From positions 310,001 to 374,000 of the forward strand of contig NZ_JAAZQQ010000003.1 in the NCBI RefSeq assembly GCF_012395815.1: a stretch of 64,000 bases of DNA, given 5' to 3'. How positions within the stretch are numbered: position 1 is the first letter of the stretch; every line of letters starts with the position of its first letter. The position numbers and the translations under genes were made by a program. Under the pieces are notes generated by a model. That model ran no database searches. It was given only the letters and a program-made list of their open reading frames with translations, and was not told the origin of the DNA. Source of the DNA: Roseicyclus persicicus (GTDB taxonomy: Bacteria > Pseudomonadota > Alphaproteobacteria > Rhodobacterales > Rhodobacteraceae). This document shows, piece after piece, positions 42,307-50,086 of this stretch.

Positions 42307-43704
42307 ATGAGCGTGACCAGCCCCGACCCGTCCCTGCTGTCCCCCCACGCGGCGCGCCGCCGCATCTGGGGCTGGTGGGCCTTCGACTGGGCGAGCCAGC
42401 CCTATTTCACCCTGTGCCTGACCTTCGTCTTCGGCCCGTATTTCGCCGCCGTGGCGACCGAGACCTTCATGGCCCAGGGCCTGACCGAGCAGGTCGCCGA
42501 CGCGCAGGCCCAGAGCCTGTGGTCGCTGGGCCAGACCGTTTCGGGCATCCTGATCGCGCTGTGTGCGCCGATCCTGGGCGCCTTCGCCGACAACACCGGG
42601 CGGCGGATGCCGTGGATCGTGCTGTTCTCGGCCTTCTACGTCGTCGGCGCCTTTTCGCTGTGGTGGATGGTGCCCGACGGATCCTTCCTCGTCGGCGCGC
42701 TGATCGCCTTCGGCATCGGCCTGATCGGGGCCGAGTTCACCACGATCTTCACCAATTCCATGCTGCCCGAGCTGGGCGACGACGGCGCCATCGGGCGGCT
42801 GTCGGGCACCGGCTTTGCCTGGGGCTACGCGGGCGGCGTACTGGCCCTGTTCCTGATGCTGATCTTCTTTGCCGAGGGCGAGAGCGGGCGCACCTTCGTC
42901 GGGCTGGAGCCGGCGCTGGGCCTCGACCCCGAGGCGCGGGAGGGCACGCGCTTTGTCGGGCCGTTCACGGCGGTCTGGTACGTCGTGTTCATGATCCCCT
43001 TCTTCCTCTGGGTGCGCGAGCCGCGGCGGCGGCCGACGCACCCGAGCTTCGGCGGTGCGCTGGGCGATCTCTGGGCCACGGTGAAAAGCCTGCCGCGGCG
43101 GCCCAGCCTGTTCGCCTATCTCGGATCGTCGATGTTCTACCGCGATGCGCTGAACGCGCTTTACGGCTTCGGCGGCACCTACGCGGTGCTGGTGCTGAAC
43201 TGGTCGATCACGCAGGTCGGCATCTTCGGCATCGTCGGCGCAGTGACCTCGGCCATCGCCACCTGGATCGGCGGCAAGGTCGACAGCGCGGTGGGGCCGA
43301 AGCCGGTGATCATCGGCTCGATCGTGACCCTGATCGCGGTCTGCGCGCTGGTGCTGGGCATGACCCGCGAGACCCTGTGGGGGATCGCGCTGGCGCCCGG
43401 CTCGTCGCTGCCGGACATCGCCTTCTACGTCTGCGGCGCCATCATCGGGGGCGCGGGCGGCGTGCTGCAGTCGGCGTCGCGCACGATGATGTGCCGCCAT
43501 GCGCCGCCGGCGCGGCCGACCGAGGCCTTCGGGCTCTACGCCCTGTCGGGCAAGGCCACGGCCTTCCTCGGGCCCGCGCTGATCGGGCTGACGACCTGGG
43601 TGACGGAAAGCGCCCGGCTCGGGATGCTGCCGCTGATCGGGTTGTTCACGATCGGGCTGGTTCTGCTCCTGTGGGTCCGGGCCGAAGGGGAGGGGCGGCC
43701 ATGA
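42307..43704 (+). CDS. MFS transporter of the UMF1 (ATG22-like) family
   Basis: A 465-residue inner-membrane protein with about twelve predicted helices. The family start is present: RRRIWGWWAFDWASQPYFTLCLTFVFGPYFA, then the loop DNTGRRMPWIVLFSAFYV and GAEFTTIFTNSMLPEL, and in the second half FAYLGSSMFYRDALNALYGFGGTYAV and ASRTMMCRHAPPARPTEAFGLYALSGKAT. UMF1 proteins are mostly uncharacterised; some fungal relatives export amino acids from vacuoles. Its stop overlaps the mepA start (ATGA). A start at ATG 42295 is also possible. Confidence 0.88.
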   Translation: MSVTSPDPSLLSPHAARRRIWGWWAFDWASQPYFTLCLTFVFGPYFAAVATETFMAQGLTEQVADAQAQSLWSLGQTVSGILIALCAPILGAFADNTGRRMPWIVLFSAFYVVGAFSLWWMVPDGSFLVGALIAFGIGLIGAEFTTIFTNSMLPELGDDGAIGRLSGTGFAWGYAGGVLALFLMLIFFAEGESGRTFVGLEPALGLDPEAREGTRFVGPFTAVWYVVFMIPFFLWVREPRRRPTHPSFGGALGDLWATVKSLPRRPSLFAYLGSSMFYRDALNALYGFGGTYAVLVLNWSITQVGIFGIVGAVTSAIATWIGGKVDSAVGPKPVIIGSIVTLIAVCALVLGMTRETLWGIALAPGSSLPDIAFYVCGAIIGGAGGVLQSASRTMMCRHAPPARPTEAFGLYALSGKATAFLGPALIGLTTWVTESARLGMLPLIGLFTIGLVLLLWVRAEGEGRP

Positions 43705-44630
43705 CCCTGCGGTCCAGACTGGGCACCGGCCTGCGCCTTGCCGCCCTGAGCCTCCTGGCGGCCTGCACCCCCTCGGGTGGCGGCGGCGGCGGCGACCGTG
43801 GCCTGCCGCCCCTCGACGCCACCATCTCGGGGCAGGAGGCGCGGCTCCTGTTCGGGGCCGAGGCGGGGCCGTCCACGGGCACGGCCGAGGCCATCGGCTT
43901 CTATTCCCGCGGCTGCCTCGCGGGCGCGCAGGAACTGCCCGAGACCGGGCCGACGTGGCAGGCGATGCGGCTCAGCCGCAACCGCAACTGGGGGCACCCG
44001 GAGCTGGTCGACTACGTGCAGGACCTGTCGCGGCGTGTCGCGGCCGAGACCTCGTGGACGGGGCTTTACGTGGGCGACATGCAGCAGCCGCGCGGCGGGC
44101 CGATGCTGACGGGGCACGCCAGCCACCAGTCGGGCCTCGATGTCGACATCTGGATGCTGCCGCCGGGCCGCCTCAACCTGAGCGAGGCCGAGCGCGAGAG
44201 CCTGTCGTCGATCTCCACCCGCTCGGCGGGCGGCGCGCGGGTGGGGGAGAACTGGACGGCCGAGCACATGGAGGTGATGCGCCTCGCCGCCTCCGACCCG
44301 CGGGTGGAGCGGATCTTCGTCTTTGCCGGCGCCAAGGTCTGGATGTGCGACAACGCCACCGGCGACCGGTCCTGGCTGCGCGCGATCCGGCCCGCGGCGG
44401 GGCACCACTACCATTTCCACGTCCGGCTCAGCTGCCCGGCGGGCTCGCCCGACTGCGAGGCGCAGGACCCGGTGCCGCCCGGCGACGGCTGCGACGAGGC
44501 GCGGGCCGCCGCCGCGGCGATCCTCAACCCCCCGCCGCCCGACCCGGACTACGTGCCGCCGCCGCCGCGGGGGCCGCTGACGCTGGCCGACCTGCCGCGG
44601 CAATGCGTGGGGCTGCTCAGCCCGTTGTGA
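43701..44630 (+). CDS. mepA: Penicillin-insensitive murein endopeptidase MepA (lipoprotein)
   Basis: A 309-residue zinc endopeptidase that cuts D-Ala-mDAP crosslinks in peptidoglycan. The N-terminus is a lipobox (LSLLAAC, Cys22), so it is anchored to a membrane facing the periplasm. The catalytic region has SRNRNWGHPEL, GHASHQSGLDVDIWM (His and Asp ligands) and the terminal HHYHFHVRLSCP. Pro-rich C-terminus (NPPPPDPDYVPPPPRGP). It starts inside the UMF1 stop and ends inside the GTG start of the phytase-like gene, so three genes are translationally coupled. Confidence 0.93.
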   Translation: MTLRSRLGTGLRLAALSLLAACTPSGGGGGGDRGLPPLDATISGQEARLLFGAEAGPSTGTAEAIGFYSRGCLAGAQELPETGPTWQAMRLSRNRNWGHPELVDYVQDLSRRVAAETSWTGLYVGDMQQPRGGPMLTGHASHQSGLDVDIWMLPPGRLNLSEAERESLSSISTRSAGGARVGENWTAEHMEVMRLAASDPRVERIFVFAGAKVWMCDNATGDRSWLRAIRPAAGHHYHFHVRLSCPAGSPDCEAQDPVPPGDGCDEARAAAAAILNPPPPDPDYVPPPPRGPLTLADLPRQCVGLLSPL

Positions 44631-45508
44631 GACGGCTGTTTCCCTTCCTGCTGGTCGCGGTGCTGGCCGCGCCGCCGCTCGGGGCCGACCCCGGGGCCCG
44701 GTTCCTCGGGGCGATCCGTCTTGACGCGGCCGGGCTGGAGTGGCTGGGCGGGTTCTCGGCCATCGAGATGGACGCCGATGGCGCCGCGGCGGTGATCCTG
44801 TCCGACCGCGGGCGCCTGTTCCCGGTGCAGCTGACCCGCGACGACGGGCGCATCGCCGCTGTGGCGGTGGGCGCCGGGGCGCTGCTGACCGACGCCGAGG
44901 GCCTGCGCCCGCCGGCGCGGGGGGCGATGGATTCCGAGGGGCTGGCGCGGCTGCCGGACGGGCGGCTGGCGTTGTCCTTCGAGGGCGACATGCGGGTGGC
45001 CGTGCACGGGCCGGACGGGCGCGAGACCTGGCGCGCGGCGCCGCCGGCGGGGTCCGGCGCGCTGCCGGGCAACGGCGCCTACGAGGCACTGGCCGCCGAC
45101 GATCGCGGGCGGCTCTACACGCTGGCCGAGGATCCGCCGGGCGACGGGCCGGTGCCGCTCTACCGGCGGGCGACGCGGCGGTGGCAGGAGATCGGGGCCC
45201 TGCCCCGCAGCGGCGGGTTCCGGCCGGTGGGCCTGGATTTCGACGACCGCGGGCGGCTTTACCTGCTCGAGCGGCGCTTTTCGCTCCTGGGCGGCTTTGC
45301 GGCGCGGCTGACGCGGTTCGAGATGGTCGACGACCGGCTCGGGCCCGGCACGCTGATGTTCGAGACCACGCCGGGGCGGCACGGCAACCTCGAGGGCGTC
45401 AGCCTGTGGCGCACGGCGGACGGGACGCTGGTGGCGGCGCTGGTGTCTGACGACAACTTCAGCCCGCTCCTGCCGTCCGAGATCGTGGAATACGCGTTGC
45501 CGGACTAG
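44627..45508 (+). CDS. Secreted phytase-like esterase domain protein
   Basis: A 293-residue periplasmic protein with signal peptide MRRLFPFLLVAVLAAPPLGA and a beta-propeller-like body of the esterase-like activity of phytase family. Seen: GAIRLDAAGLEWLGGFSAIEMDADGAAAVILSDRG, DSEGLARLPDGRLALSFEGD, NGAYEALAADDRGRLYTLAEDP, RPVGLDFDDRGRLYLLERR and NLEGVSLWRTADGTLVAALVSDDNF. Asp-rich loops could bind calcium. The start is a GTG overlapping the mepA stop (GTGA). Activity unknown; family members are named from weak similarity to phytases. It ends four bases into the convergent LOG gene. Confidence 0.8.
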   Translation: MRRLFPFLLVAVLAAPPLGADPGARFLGAIRLDAAGLEWLGGFSAIEMDADGAAAVILSDRGRLFPVQLTRDDGRIAAVAVGAGALLTDAEGLRPPARGAMDSEGLARLPDGRLALSFEGDMRVAVHGPDGRETWRAAPPAGSGALPGNGAYEALAADDRGRLYTLAEDPPGDGPVPLYRRATRRWQEIGALPRSGGFRPVGLDFDDRGRLYLLERRFSLLGGFAARLTRFEMVDDRLGPGTLMFETTPGRHGNLEGVSLWRTADGTLVAALVSDDNFSPLLPSEIVEYALPD

Positions 45509-46344
45509 CGCCCGGGGATGTCGCCGCGCTTGCCCGTGTAGGTCCAGCCGTCGATCACGGCGAGCGCGTCCTCGGCCGTCTCGACGAAGCGGAACAGGTC
45601 AAGGTCCTCGCGGGCGATGGTGCCGGCCTCGGCCAGCGCCTCCCAGTTCACGATGCGGCGCCAGAACTCCTCGCCGAACAGCAGGAGGGGCACCTGCTCC
45701 ATGCGGCCGGTCTGGATCAGCGTGATGCTCTCGAACAGCTCGTCCAGCGTGCCGAAGCCGCCGGGGAACACGGCGATGGCCTTGGCGCGCAACAGGAAAT
45801 GCATCTTGCGGATGCCGAAGTAGTGGAAGTTGAAGCAGAGCTCGGGCGTGACGTAGCCGTTCGGCACCTGCTCGTGGGGCAGCACGATGTTGAGGCCGAT
45901 GGAACAGCCGCCCGCCTCGGCGGCGCCGCGGTTGCCGGCCTCCATCACGCCCGGGCCGCCGCCGGTGACGATGACGTTCTCGGTGCAGTTGGTGGCGACC
46001 GAGCGCTCGGTGATGGCGCGGGCGAAGCGGCGGGCCTCGTCGTAGTAGCGGCTCATCCCGGCCAGCGCGGGGCTGCGGGCCTTGTCCTTCGCCTCGGGGC
46101 TGGGGATGCGCGCGCCGCCGAACAGGACGACGGTGGAGCGGATGCCGCGGGCGTCGAGCTCCAGCGTGGGCTTCAGGAGCTCCAGCTGCAGGCGCACCGG
46201 GCGCAGCTCGTCGCGCAGGAGAAACTCGGGGTCGGCGAAGGCGAGGCGATAGGCCGGGGAGCGCGCCTGCGGCGTGTCGGGCAGGTGGCGTGCGAATTCG
46301 GTGTCCTGATGCGCGTCGCGGAACGGTTTGCGTTCGTCCTTCAT
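45505..46344 (-). CDS. LOG family protein (TIGR00730-like; cytokinin-riboside monophosphate phosphoribohydrolase fold)
   Basis: A 279-residue Rossmann-like protein of the LOG family, whose members release the base from nucleoside monophosphates. Motifs: GGGPGVMEA (residues 128-136) and PGGFGTLDE (194-202). The upper region LRPVRLQLELLKPTLELDARGI is typical of the bacterial large-LOG group. Start ATG 46344 (MKDERKPFRDAHQD) is preferred over an upstream ATG 46404. Bacterial members may act in nucleotide salvage or housecleaning. It is divergent from the secreted gene at 46518. Confidence 0.88.
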   Translation of the reverse strand: MKDERKPFRDAHQDTEFARHLPDTPQARSPAYRLAFADPEFLLRDELRPVRLQLELLKPTLELDARGIRSTVVLFGGARIPSPEAKDKARSPALAGMSRYYDEARRFARAITERSVATNCTENVIVTGGGPGVMEAGNRGAAEAGGCSIGLNIVLPHEQVPNGYVTPELCFNFHYFGIRKMHFLLRAKAIAVFPGGFGTLDELFESITLIQTGRMEQVPLLLFGEEFWRRIVNWEALAEAGTIAREDLDLFRFVETAEDALAVIDGWTYTGKRGDIPGR

Positions 46345-46517
46345 GGCGGAGGGCTTCCTGCTTTGGTCCCGGGCTTGGTGACAGGAATGCCGCGCGATGT
46401 CCAATCACGTCGCTTGCGACATGCCCCTGTCGCGGACCTTCGCGACCGGGGCGGCGCCCGGCGCTATGCGCGACGACACCGGATACCCGTGCCTGTCCTT
46501 GTGCCGAGGGAATTCCC

Positions 46518-47543
46518 ATGCGTTGCACACGCCTCGTCCCCGCCCTTCTCGCCTGCCTGATCGCCCCCGCGCTCTCTGCCCAGACCTGGACGGAAACCGG
46601 CGGCGGGGTGGTCGCGCTTCCGGCTGCGTCCGCGGGCGTGCCCGTCGCGGGCGCGCGGCTCGCCTGCATCGCCGATGCGTGGCGGCTGATCGTGCCCGAA
46701 GCGGCGGGCGTCGGCGCGGTGGTGCTGGGGATCGACGGACAGGTCTTTCCGACCGTGGCCGAGGGCGACGGGACGATGGCGATCCCCTCCGCCGCGCTCG
46801 ACCCGCTGCGCGCCGGGTCGCGGCTGACGCTGACATGGACCGTCTCGGGCGCGACCGCCGAGGCGAGTTTCGGCCTGCGCGGCTCGCGGGCCGCCATCGA
46901 CGGCGCGGCGGCGACCTGCGCGGCCCAGGCTCAGGCCGCGGCGGCCCCGGTTGCCGCCCCCGCCCCGGCCGCCGTTCCAGCCGAGGTCAGCGTGACCCTC
47001 GCGGCCGATCCCGTCGCCGGGCAGCCGGTCGAGCTGTCCTTCACCGGTCCGCTCGGGGCGCAGGACTGGGTCGGCATCGCCAGCCCCGGATCGGCCGGGT
47101 CGGCCTGGGTGGCCGGTGCCTGGTCCTACGTCTCGTCCGGGAGCCCCGCCCGCTTCCCCGCCCCGCCCGAGCCCGGCGCCTACGAGCTGCGCTACATCCG
47201 CGGCAGCGACAGCGCGATCCTGCTCGCGGTGCCGGTCACCGTGGCCCCGGCCGATCCCGCGGCCCGCCCGACCGCCACGCTGCAGCCGATGACGGCGCCG
47301 GCGGGCAGTGTCCTGACCGTCGCGCTCGACGGCACGCCCCGGACGCCCGGCGATTACCTCTACATCGCGCCTGCGGCCGCCGGCGACCAGGACTATTCCG
47401 GCGGCTATGTCGGCATCCCGGCCTCGGGCTCGGCCACCATCACCGCGCCCGCCGCGCCCGGCGATTGGGAACTGCGCTACGTCGTCAGCGCGGGTGGCGG
47501 CCTCTACACGGTCATCGGGCGCGCGCCGCTGACCCTGCAGTGA
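46518..47543 (+). CDS. Secreted protein of unknown function with repeated beta modules
   Basis: A 341-residue protein with a clear signal peptide ([21 protein letters not shown]). The first module (about 22-140) is followed by an Ala/Pro linker ([21 protein letters not shown]) and two Ig-like units: [35 protein letters not shown]...[10 protein letters not shown] and [20 protein letters not shown]...[13 protein letters not shown]. These GxYELRY repeats resemble units seen in some hydrolase-associated domains, but I recognise no enzyme. GAGGGA lies six bases upstream of ATG 46518. Probably periplasmic. Confidence 0.65.
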   Translation: MRCTRLVPALLACLIAPALSAQTWTETGGGVVALPAASAGVPVAGARLACIADAWRLIVPEAAGVGAVVLGIDGQVFPTVAEGDGTMAIPSAALDPLRAGSRLTLTWTVSGATAEASFGLRGSRAAIDGAAATCAAQAQAAAAPVAAPAPAAVPAEVSVTLAADPVAGQPVELSFTGPLGAQDWVGIASPGSAGSAWVAGAWSYVSSGSPARFPAPPEPGAYELRYIRGSDSAILLAVPVTVAPADPAARPTATLQPMTAPAGSVLTVALDGTPRTPGDYLYIAPAAAGDQDYSGGYVGIPASGSATITAPAAPGDWELRYVVSAGGGLYTVIGRAPLTLQ

Positions 47544-47644
47544 GTCCGCCGCCGCCGGTTCGGCGCGAAGGCCGGGGCCGGATTGCCAGCGGGGGGCGCG
47601 CCGGCTATGACCGCCCGGAACCGCAGGACGCCGGAGGGGAACCC

Positions 47645-48472
47645 ATGTCGATCACTCATCTCGAGACCGCCATCGAAGCCGCCTGGGAGGCGCGCGACAC
47701 CATCACCCCGCACACCAAGGGCGAGGCCCGCGACGCCATCGAGGCGACGCTGCACGCGCTCGACCAGGGGCAGCTGCGCGTGGCCGAGCGGCAGGCGGAC
47801 GGGCGCTGGCACGTCAACCAGTGGGCCAAGAAGGCGGTGCTGCTGGGCTTCCGCATCCAGGACATGGGCGTGCAGACCGGCGGGCCGCAGGGCGGCACCT
47901 GGTGGGACAAGGTGGATTCGAAGTTCGCCCATTGGGGCGAGGCGCAGTGGAAGGCCGCGGGGTTCCGCGCGGTGCCGAACTGCGTGGTCCGGCGCTCGGC
48001 GCATATCGCCAAGGGCGTGGTGCTGATGCCGTCCTTCGTGAACCTCGGCGCCTATGTCGACGAGGGCACGATGGTGGACACCTGGGCGACGGTGGGCTCC
48101 TGCGCGCAGATCGGCAAGAACGTGCACCTGTCGGGCGGCGTGGGCATCGGCGGCGTGCTGGAGCCGATGCAGGCGGGGCCGACGATCATCGAGGACAACT
48201 GCTTCATCGGCGCGCGGTCCGAGGTCGTGGAGGGTGTCATCGTCCGCGAGGGCTCGGTGCTGGGCATGGGCGTCTTCATCGGCCAGTCGACCAAGATCGT
48301 GGACCGGGAGACCGGCGCGGTGATGTACGGCGAGGTGCCGGCGGGGTCGGTCGTGGTCGCGGGGTCGATGCCGTCGAAGAACGGGATCAACCTGTATTGC
48401 GCCGTCATCGTGAAGCGCGTGGACGAGAAGACCCGGTCCAAGACCTCGATCAACGAGCTCCTGCGCGACTGA
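47645..48472 (+). CDS. dapD: 2,3,4,5-tetrahydropyridine-2,6-dicarboxylate N-succinyltransferase DapD
   Basis: DapD makes N-succinyl-2-amino-6-ketopimelate in the succinylase branch of diaminopimelate and lysine synthesis. The 275-residue protein has the N-terminal helical part ([28 protein letters not shown]) and the left-handed hexapeptide-repeat helix ([52 protein letters not shown]). The active-site region [14 protein letters not shown] is present. It forms a pathway pair with dapE (52490), about 5 kb away on the other strand. Diaminopimelate also feeds peptidoglycan. Confidence 0.97.
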   Translation: MSITHLETAIEAAWEARDTITPHTKGEARDAIEATLHALDQGQLRVAERQADGRWHVNQWAKKAVLLGFRIQDMGVQTGGPQGGTWWDKVDSKFAHWGEAQWKAAGFRAVPNCVVRRSAHIAKGVVLMPSFVNLGAYVDEGTMVDTWATVGSCAQIGKNVHLSGGVGIGGVLEPMQAGPTIIEDNCFIGARSEVVEGVIVREGSVLGMGVFIGQSTKIVDRETGAVMYGEVPAGSVVVAGSMPSKNGINLYCAVIVKRVDEKTRSKTSINELLRD

Positions 48473-48540
48473 GGGTCCGGGCGTCTCCGCGGTGTCGCGG
48501 AGGCGCGTTGACCGGTCGTCGGGTCCATCGTCGCGGCGGT

Positions 48541-48565
48541 GGTGGCGGGCCGTGCCCGCCCTACG
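48541..48565. repeat. REP-like palindromic repeat, copy 1
   Basis: An inverted repeat GGCGGGC / GCCCGCC around a two-base core, with outer GGT and CTACG. A near-identical copy is at 58138-58163. The lytic transglycosylase at 48561 takes its TAG stop from the CTA of this repeat. Elements like this are seen downstream of genes in related genomes; whether it acts as terminator or mobile REP is not known. Confidence 0.5.
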
Positions 48566-49958
48566 AGCCGCGCAGGCGTTGCAGGACGCGGAGCGAGGCG
48601 TAGCCGTCGGGCACCCAGCCGATCGAGGCCTGGAAGCGGCGGACCGAGTCGATGGTCTCGGGGCCGACGATCCCGTCGACGTTGTGACGGTGGAACCCCG
48701 CCTGCACCAGCCGGCGCTGCAACTCCTGCCTCTCGGCGAAGCTCAGCGCGCGGTCCTCGCGCGGCCAGCTGGCCCGGAACGGGTCGCCGCCGGCGATGCG
48801 GTCGGACAGGTGGCCCACCGCGATGACATAGGCGTCGGCGGGGTTGTAGCGCTCGATCACGTGGAAATTGTCGAAGATCACCAGCGCGACCCCGCTGTGA
48901 CCGGCCGGCAGCAGGATCGACGCCTCGCCATGGTCGGGGATGCGGCCGCCGTCGGCCAGCCGCACGCCGCGGTCGTTCCAGAAGGCGGCGCTCCGCTTCA
49001 CCCGCTCGCCGGTCAGGCCGTAGTCGAAGCCCTCGGGCAGGCGCACCTCCATCCCCCAGGGCTGGCCGGTGGTCCAGCCGTGGTGGCGGAGGTAGTTGGC
49101 GGTCGAGGCAAGCGCGTCGATGGGATCGTCCGACCAGATGTCACGCCGCCCGTCGCCGTCGAAATCGACGGCGAGCTGCAGGTAGGAGGTGGGCATGAAC
49201 TGGGTGTGGCCCATGGCGCCCGCCCAGGAGCCGGTCATCTGCCGCGGCGCGACGTCGCCCGCCTGCAGGATGCGGAGGGCGGCGATCAGCTGTTCCTCGA
49301 AGAAGTCCCGCCGGCGCCCGTCGTAGGCCAGCGTCGCCATGGCGGCGATGATGTCGGTGTCCCCGCGCATCGCCCCGTAGGCCGATTCGAGGCCCCAGAC
49401 GGCGACCACCACCTCGGCCTCGACACCGTAGCGGCGTTCGATCCGGGCGAGCGCGTCGCGGTGCCGGGCCAGCGCATCGCGGCCGTTGGCGACCCGCGTG
49501 GCCGAGACGGCGCTGTCGAGATAGTCCCACAGCGCGCGGGAGAACTCGGCCTGGTTGCGGTCGCGCTCGAGGACGCGGGCCTGGACCTGCACGCCGGAAA
49601 AGGCCCGGGTCAGGGTGGCGTCGCTTATGCCCTGCGTGCGGGCGCGGGCGCGGAAGCCGTCGAGCCAGGTCGCGAACCCGGCATCGGTGACCGGGGCCTG
49701 AACCGGGGCCGCCACGGCCGCGGCCGTGGCGACGGGCCGCTCCGCGCCGCGCAGGAGCGGTCGGAGCGAGCGGGTGACGGCCAGCGGCGTTGCCTGGCTG
49801 GAGACCGTGACGGCGGCGGGCACGACGGCGGGCGCGCTGCGCACCGGCGCAGCACCCGGCCGCATCTCGGGCCGGAGCGAGGTGGCGGGCGGCAAGGCCA
49901 GCGCGGGCAGCGCAAAGGCGAGGAACCCGGCAAGGAAAACGGTCAGGGCGCGGCGCAT
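48561..49958 (-). CDS. Lytic murein transglycosylase, MltB type, with peptidoglycan-binding domain
   Basis: A 465-residue periplasmic protein. A signal peptide (1-21) is followed by an Ala/Pro/Val-rich linker of about 70 residues, then the MltB-type catalytic domain with Glu191 in AVWGLESAYGAMRGD, the FMPTSYLQLAVDFDGDGRRDIW stretch, and a C-terminal PG_binding_1 domain (RQELQRRLVQAGFHRHNVDGIVGPETIDSVR). Compared with the one at 31664 it has the long low-complexity N-part and better agreement with classic MltB. Its stop codon lies inside a short palindromic repeat. Confidence 0.92.
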   Translation of the reverse strand: MRRALTVFLAGFLAFALPALALPPATSLRPEMRPGAAPVRSAPAVVPAAVTVSSQATPLAVTRSLRPLLRGAERPVATAAAVAAPVQAPVTDAGFATWLDGFRARARTQGISDATLTRAFSGVQVQARVLERDRNQAEFSRALWDYLDSAVSATRVANGRDALARHRDALARIERRYGVEAEVVVAVWGLESAYGAMRGDTDIIAAMATLAYDGRRRDFFEEQLIAALRILQAGDVAPRQMTGSWAGAMGHTQFMPTSYLQLAVDFDGDGRRDIWSDDPIDALASTANYLRHHGWTTGQPWGMEVRLPEGFDYGLTGERVKRSAAFWNDRGVRLADGGRIPDHGEASILLPAGHSGVALVIFDNFHVIERYNPADAYVIAVGHLSDRIAGGDPFRASWPREDRALSFAERQELQRRLVQAGFHRHNVDGIVGPETIDSVRRFQASIGWVPDGYASLRVLQRLRGS

Positions 49959-50086
49959 CTTGGTGTCTGGCTGTCCGGCTGTGCTCGATTGCAAAACAGT
50001 ATAGCGGAAAAGGCGCGATTGGGCAGTCTGGCTGATCAATCCGCCTGCCCAAGACATAGCCTGCGCAGCGAAGTCTTGAAACTCCG

